Below, piece by piece: positions 58,683-64,000 of a stretch of DNA of 64,000 bases. Both the position numbers and the translations under genes were made by a program. Each line of letters starts with the position of its first letter. Positions within the stretch are counted from its first letter, which is position 1. This stretch comes from Uranotaenia lowii (taxonomy: Eukaryota > Arthropoda > Insecta > Diptera > Culicidae), in assembly GCF_029784155.1 (NCBI RefSeq), contig NC_073693.1, positions 138,807,988-138,871,987 of the forward strand. Reading direction: 5' to 3'. The notes beneath the pieces were generated by a model. It saw only the letters and a list, made by a program, of their open reading frames with translations. It ran no database searches and was not told the DNA's origin.

Positions 58683-60037
58683 ACTAGCTGATCCCGTACG
58701 AACTTCGTTTCGCTTTAAATCATTGGTACGTCAAAATGAGTTTAGGAAATGAATTCGAAACATTCTTTTGAAAATTTTGGAGAAAAAATTCAACACTGTT
58801 TAAAGTCGCTACTATTACTATTACTTGAAACTCAAATTACACAGTTGATTGGCTTTTTATTAAAATTTATGTGAGAGTATTTTCTTCTCGATCGGTTGTA
58901 AAATCTAGACATTATGGCAGAAACATGTACTATTTCTTTATTTGCACGACCCTTTTGCTTGACCTTCACACTTAAATTGGTATCAATTAACTGCCTCCAA
59001 CAAAATTATTGCACAAAACACTGAACATTCAATGAAACCCTCTTTTTTTGTCTCATGGCCCGAAATTCGAAAATTGAAACCAATTTTACGTTCCTCAAAA
59101 CTCCCTTGTACCATTTTTTCTTTTCAAATTATATGTAAAATAACGTCAGGAACTTGAAAACAGTGAACAGTGAATATAGACGCCCTTTTTGCCGACCCTT
59201 GACACGGAACATGCCTAGAGTCCACCTAGAGTCAATTGCTCATAGTTTATAACCCTCATCTGAACATTTTTATCTCAATCCGATGCACGATTACGACAAT
59301 ATCGCGCAAACAGTGAGCAACTAACATGGACGGTCTTTTTTTTGACCACGATTCAAAACTTGAAATCAATTTTTTTTTCTCCCATGTGTCAATTTTCATC
59401 ACAATTCTATGCTCAATCGAGAGAATATCGTAAAAACAGTGAACAGATAATAACCCCTTTTGCCGACACCTGAGTCAAGATTTGAAACCTGAAAGCAAAA
59501 GAGCGTCCCTAAAAACTCCTATGTGGCAATTTTCATCTCAATCCAATGTAGAATAACGTCAATATCGCAAAAACATTAAAGTTGGGTATGGATGACTCCT
59601 TCAGCCGACTTCTGATCCGCAATTCGAAACTTGAAATCGATTGCTCAAAACACTCATGTGCTAATTTTCATCACAATCCAATGTAAAATAAAGCCAATAT
59701 CGCAAAAACATTAATCAATGAATATGGACGACCCCTGACCCTGAATTTGATAACTGTTATCGATTGCTCGTCCCTCAAAACACTCATGTGCAAATTTTCA
59801 TCACAATCCGACGGAAAATAACGTCAATAACGTGAAAACAATATTTGTCTTGTACGGACGACCCCCTTCAGAAAGGGTCGTCCGAAAATCTAAAAACATT
59901 TTTCATCATTCCTGGTCCTAATGAGCATCCATGCCAAATTTCAGATCTCTAGCTCTTAAGGCGGCTGAGTCTATAGAGGACAAACAAACAAACAAACAAA
60001 CAAACATACAGATAATTGCTTTTTATATATATAGATT
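58683..60037 (+). repeat. 'CTAGCTGATCCCG' repeat, full-looking copy of 1.35 kb
   Basis: It starts ACTAGCTGATCCCGTACGAA and ends with six ACAA units, then 'TTTTTATATATATAGATT'. The interior from about 59100 to 59860 holds six or so diverged units of 100-130 bp, with phrases 'AATTTTCATCACAATCC', 'AATAACGTCAATATCG' and 'CGCAAAAACA'. Its start is nearly identical to 26637-26848. It interrupts the right arm of the satellite foldback. No protein-coding capacity is seen. Confidence 0.75.
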
Positions 60038-61028
60038 AGGGGTTAAACAGGCATTCTATCTCCGTTCGTAAGCGAACATTTTCACTATATGAAACTATTT
60101 TTATACCTTAATTTTGTGAGGAACGGAAGATCAAATTTCTCGCGGTTTATTCACTTTTCTCCCCATTGTGCAACTTGTTTGCTATTATAATTAAAGGGGC
60201 TTAATTGTCGATTTGAATTATCATTTCTATTACGACTTTATGTTAGCTTGGCTGACACATAGTTTTATTTTGCCTTCACTCACTGCTTCAATTAAACAGT
60301 ACCTAGGTACATGTTCTTAGCAAATAATGTTGATTATCCTTACAAAGTTACGGAGAAAAATAACGTTCGTTCCATCCAACTCTCATATGTCTAAATAATG
60401 ATCAGTTTTTGCTTGTTTGTGCATCTGAACAAAATGACTTCAAAGGTACCTATACCTACCTATATCAATTCTGGAGAATGCAATTTTCGGAAACGTAGGA
60501 TGAACGTAATTCAAAACCTGTCAACACTGGCTGCTCGAAACTCAATCACTTCTCCGTCGATTGTGTGTCATATTTGATTTGAGATTTTCTTTTTCCCATT
60601 TCCCCCAACATCCAAGCGAAGAGAAGAGATGTCACAATGCCACGTCATCAAGTGCAAATCCTTTCCAATTTTCGAATCACCGTCACATAGCCCGTATGTA
60701 TGTGTATGTACTTATGAGTATTTGAGAGAAAAATAAATCGGAAAAAAATATTACATACAATTTGATCGTCATCGTCTGGTGGGTTTTGAAAAGTGGCAAA
60801 GGTAGACAGACATATAAGAATTGCTGAACCGGTTGAAAGTATCGAAGCCCACACACATCTATGGTTACTGTTACTGTTCAAACAGTCAATGCGAGCTAAA
60901 TTTGCAATCGAATTTTCCATCAATTTCACCAGACAGATTTTATCGGAATGCCCATATTTATAACGCTTGCGTTTTTTTTCGTTTAGTCAACCACAACTAA
61001 GGATTAATTTTTATTCCTTTTTTTTCAG

Positions 61029-61100
61029 ATATTTACATTTCAACAATATAAGTACATTCGAGCGACAAACTTTTTCCGATATGCCGGCATTGGAACGACT
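61029..61100 (+). CDS. Leucine-rich-repeat exon (one LRR), same gene as 44940-45155
   Basis: This 72-nt exon lies between a TTTTTTTCAG acceptor and a CT|GTAAGTAT donor, again phase 2 on both sides. With the TT carried from the previous exon it encodes exactly one 24-residue LRR, LYLHFNNISTFERQTFSDMP then ALERL. It matches the repeat length and register of the three LRRs at 44940-45155. The one-repeat-per-exon layout with phase-2 borders is common in LRR genes. The next exon should continue the LRR array and lies outside the window. Peroxidasin-like identity is the best guess but not proven by four repeats. Confidence 0.85.
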
Positions 61101-62219
61101 GTAAGTATACTTTAAGGCGTTTTAAATCTACTGATTTTAGAATTAGTAAAAAAAACCGTTAAATTCACCCCCCACCCCCCTCCCCCCCTGAAGGTTTATT
61201 TACTCCCATTCTTCCAAGGATCAAAAGTTAAAATTGTTAGGAGAAAAAGTATCAAATCATCCATCTCCCACCTCGTCCAGGATATCTATTGGGTTGGATG
61301 TTCTTCACATCACCCTTCAAATTCCCTCGGGTGGCGTGGGAAATCGAAACATTGCTTGATAAAGATATAAAGATATCGAATTTCGAGGAACCGATTTCGT
61401 GGAACGAAAAATAAAAAAAAAATGACGAAAGGATATAAAATTTTGATTTCATATCATAAGAGTTATTGATAAATTGTATGTAAAAATCAGTTATGTTGGG
61501 TGGTCAACATAACTGAGCCACACTATTTCCTTTTTCTTCTCATGAAAGGGCTTGATTTTTCTTTACTTGCAGCACTAAATCCAAATCATTTCAAGATAAA
61601 TACGTCCCGAGCACAAATTTGCAACCTGTAGTCAACATAATCACTACACATTGTTTAATCCAGAAACTTGGAATGGTCGCAGACTAACCTCAGAACATTT
61701 TAAGGAGAAAAAAAAGACCGAAAACTCAAAGAGGTTCTCTGCGGGAACACTCGCGCTGCCTGCTGCTGGGACGAAAGTGAATTATTAATTAAATTTTTTC
61801 ACCCTCTGCCTCCGGGTGTGTTTTGATGAATTTTGATACTTTCGTCGGAAAAAAGGCTTTCGCGGTTTCTGTGGCTTCGAACAAATGAGGGTTAAGCTTC
61901 GGTTTTCCTGTTTTGCTGTTTGTCGTAGAGCTTTGTTTTTATGGTGTTGTAAAGAAGAAAAAAGAAGAAAAACTTCAGATTTCTAATCGATGAAATTTGT
62001 CAAGTTTACGATTCCACGAACAGGAAAGCAAAACGCTTTTCAACAATAGAGTGATAGATTAAAATTTAAACTTCTTATATGTTTATTCATAGAGTGTATT
62101 CACATAAAAATGGAATAGTGGCATCGTCCTTATTTATTGAACGTGAAGTATGAACCTATAGCTAAAAAGTTTAAAAATGTTTCTAGCATCCGATTGATAT
62201 GAGAACTTCACATAACTTA
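61101..62219 (+). other. Intron after the second LRR exon
   Basis: No supported gene. A C-rich patch occurs at 61167-61188. A perfect short hairpin CAGTTATGTTG/CAACATAACTG lies at about 61490-61517. The sequence at 61720-61940 is less AT-rich and may be low-copy. Confidence 0.5.
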
Positions 62220-63004
62220 GGGAACATCCATAAATGACGTAGCTTTTTTTTGTAAGTTTTTATACCCCTCCTCCCCCCTCGTAGCATTTCGTCACAAAGT
62301 CATATACCCCCCCTAGATAATAACGTAGCTTTAATAACACCCCCACCCCCTTTTAAAAAAATCGGTTTTAATTTTTACTTTTATTATCAGCATTTTGCAA
62401 GAATAATACAAAAAATAACAAAAAAAGGGAAAAAAGTTATAAAAGGAAGTTTAAAAAAGCATATCAATCAGTCAAAAAAATCAAGCTACCTTTCAACAAA
62501 CGGGATAGCTAGTAAGTATTCAATCAGTTGCGCCGGTCCAAATTATCTCCATTCTGGATTCCAATGAAATCGTTGGGCAGCTTTCCTCCGTCGTCTGTTC
62601 GGCTGGAATAATTGCATCTGGGATGTCAACTGCCTCCACCCACTCTCTATCTGTCCTCTTTTGCCTACAATTCGCTTTGGACGAATCTTTCTATCCGAAG
62701 CTGGGGCCTTGTGGATTTTGCTATGCTCCTTTTGGAGAACATTTGAAACAAAGTATAAAATGCATTTCTTGCATGTACGCTCCTTGATACGCTTGAAAAC
62801 AGTCGGGCAGTAGGAGTCAAAAGCTAAATGTTCAGACTGGATTGAATTAGGCATAATTTTGCTCAATTTAGATTTTTTTTTCGATATTTAATAAAAGCTA
62901 CGAAGCTTTATTTGAACCCCTACCACCCCTCTCGTCACATATCGTCACACAAAGTCAAACTCCCCCCATCCCCCACAAATGCTACGTCATTTATGGATGT
63001 TCCC
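62220..63004. mobile_element. MITE with GGGAACATCCATAAATGACG ends, TTA target duplication
   Basis: The ends are perfect inverted repeats of at least 24 bp (GGGAACATCCATAAATGACG then TAGC). TTA flanks it at 62217-62219 and 63005-63007, fitting the 3-bp TWA target of PIF/Harbinger elements. The subterminal regions are C-rich (CCCCTCCTCCC-like). The ends resemble the nested MITE at 13681 (CATCCATAAAT core). It contains a small open frame on the minus strand, listed separately. Confidence 0.85.
62543..62866 (-). CDS. Small open frame with a C2H2-like motif inside a MITE
   Basis: A frame of 107 codons lies inside the 785-bp element. It contains TCKKCILYFVSNVLQKEHSKIH, here split as C-x2-C-x12-H-x3-H, the spacing of a classical C2H2 zinc finger. 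A basic tail (PNRRRRKAAQRFHWNPEWR) follows. It could be a relic of a DNA-binding protein from the autonomous parent or a captured host fragment. No second finger or catalytic domain is present and expression is unknown, so this is a weak call. Confidence 0.35.
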   Translation of the reverse strand: MSKIMPNSIQSEHLAFDSYCPTVFKRIKERTCKKCILYFVSNVLQKEHSKIHKAPASDRKIRPKRIVGKRGQIESGWRQLTSQMQLFQPNRRRRKAAQRFHWNPEWR

Positions 63005-64000
63005 TTACAAATATTTGATGCTTGGGAATACTTACTGATTGTATTCGTAACGAATACTTACTGATTGTATTCGTAAGTTCAAATCTTGACACATAAACAC
63101 ATTTTGACTAAAAGTGCCTTGGAAAATTTGGATGAAATGAGGTATTCATAGCACGTGTGCATATCTGAAACTTCACCCAAGTTGTTTCCAATAAAAACGT
63201 AGAAAAATGACTCAAATCACGTTCACAGGTCTTGTGAGAACGGGTTTTTTTAATATTGAACATTCTATCAAGCTTTTCAAAAACAAATTTCATGGCTAAC
63301 CCAAATGAAACCTTTGTATCGAAAAAAAAAAACTAGAGAAAAATTGCTTATCACCGGACAGCAAAATTTAAAGTTTCTCAAAGGACTAAAATATATTAGA
63401 TTTTGCATCCTTAGCTTCTGCTAACCATTTGAGGGAGCTATAGAGATGAAAAAAAAGTGAAATTATGTTTTAAATTTTGAATATTTTCTCATCCGGTCAA
63501 AGACAACAATATGTTGACAAATCGCATTTCTTTTATAATTTTCCAAATATTTCGTTTGAGTTAAAGTCTTGTTATCATACAACTTCTGTAGTCAAAAGAA
63601 ATCCAACTTATTATGACGTTTAAGTGCAATTCACATTTTACAAGCCGAAACAAAATTGTTCGCTAGGATGCAGAGGTGACTTCGATCCTGAGCGCAAATT
63701 TTTATCTTTCATCCCCTTCTCTATTTTTTTCTAACTATATATTGGCTTCTAGGACGTGGCCGGTGCCGTTATTGATTTGAAAAGAGGATCAGTTTTATGC
63801 ATTGAGAATTTTGCTAATTCCAAGAATCATTCCTTGGACCTCTGAACATTATTGATTCTCTCGGTCAATCACGGAGTAAAACTTTGCACGAATCTTTTGG
63901 ATTCGTATGCTAAATACTTTTGTTACAAGGCCCAAAAGTCTAAAAATTCTGGATTAAGTGATTTACAAGATTTGAGATCTTCAAAGATTAAAATATGACA
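63005..64000 (+). other. Intron sequence to the window end
   Basis: No supported gene. A 26-bp direct tandem duplication (unit starting GAATACTTACTGATTGTATT) lies at about 63026-63077, immediately after the MITE. Confidence 0.5.

Larger units (their letters stand above)
56128..60074. repeat. Foldback with inverted satellite arrays, carrying two insertions
   Basis: The outer ends mirror each other: GCTTAAGAACGGAGATATAG and AACCCCTTATTCCCC on the left, TTAGGGGTTAAAC and ATCTCCGTTCGTAAGC on the right. Inside, units of about 160 bp repeat with phrases such as 'GAAGGCTGTTTGAGCCACCGCACGCATTG' (shown in parts) and 'AATGGAGTTATGGCCGTTTTAC'. They run direct up to about 57955 and reversed from there to about 58640. 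Two other elements interrupt the arms at 56343-57469 and 58683-60037. No coding frame is conserved between units. Confidence 0.75.
45156..61028 (+). other. 15.9-kb intron between two LRR exons
   Basis: It is bounded by a GTGAGT donor and a TTTTTTTCAG acceptor. Almost all recognisable content is mobile DNA, listed separately. The parts at 45156-46690, 48443-49200, 54022-56127 and 60075-61028 contain no supported gene. The last of these, at about 60540-60960, is less AT-rich and may be low-copy host sequence. Confidence 0.8.

Overview
This is eukaryotic, AT-rich, intron-dominated DNA, most likely from a dipteran insect and probably a mosquito. That reading is an inference. It rests on R1-clade and I-clade non-LTR retrotransposons, many short terminal-inverted-repeat (TIR) elements, abundant 'CTAGCTGACCCGG'-ended repeats, and two exons of a leucine-rich-repeat (LRR) protein resembling the N-terminal LRR block of insect peroxidasin. 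There are no operons, rRNA genes, convincing tRNAs or CRISPR arrays.

Only two host coding exons can be supported, both on the + strand: 44940-45155 (three LRRs) and 61029-61100 (one LRR). They share phase-2 splice junctions and are separated by a 15.9-kb intron. Everything upstream of 44939 is read as upstream intron or intergenic DNA; the signal-peptide and LRR-N-cap exon(s) were not found. A possible 58-codon terminal exon or pseudogene lies on the minus strand at 27922-28097.

Layout. 1-5735: AT-rich sequence with a diverged tandem duplication. 5735-15500: a compound nest of R1-clade retrotransposons. It holds a decayed fragment (A) abutting a longer element (B). B is split by a hAT-type MITE (8-bp target-site duplication, TSD), by an antisense 5'-truncated R1-clade copy (12-bp TSD, poly-T), and by a foldback MITE (5-bp TSD) that itself carries another MITE (3-bp TSD). 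B ends in (CA)62. 16961-17469: second copy of the 5-bp-TSD MITE. 17718-21989: two opposed 'CTAGCTGACCCGG' repeats with satellite-like units and a decayed palindrome between them. 22880-23860: a GC-rich island of unknown origin. 26070-27300: dispersed repeats and a TCTCAGG minisatellite. 28605-34988: a nearly intact antisense I-clade retrotransposon bounded by an 11-12-bp TSD, with an ATGAATAA ORF1/ORF2 overlap and a few frameshifts in ORF2. 37875-44350: further repeats and MITEs.

The 15.9-kb LRR intron is a second nest. It contains a foldback with ~345-bp arms (46706-47576), a hAT-like MITE dropped into that foldback's duplicated flank (47589-48434), and a three-layer nest at 49202-54021 (TIR element containing a SINE-like element containing a 1.8-kb palindrome with ~900-bp arms). 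It also contains a foldback with inverted satellite arrays carrying two further insertions (56128-60074).

I see no clear new enzymatic or defence system. The most unusual content is the set of large, near-perfect foldback elements with identifiable target duplications. They could give long hairpin RNAs if transcribed within introns. The nesting also fixes the relative age of many families.
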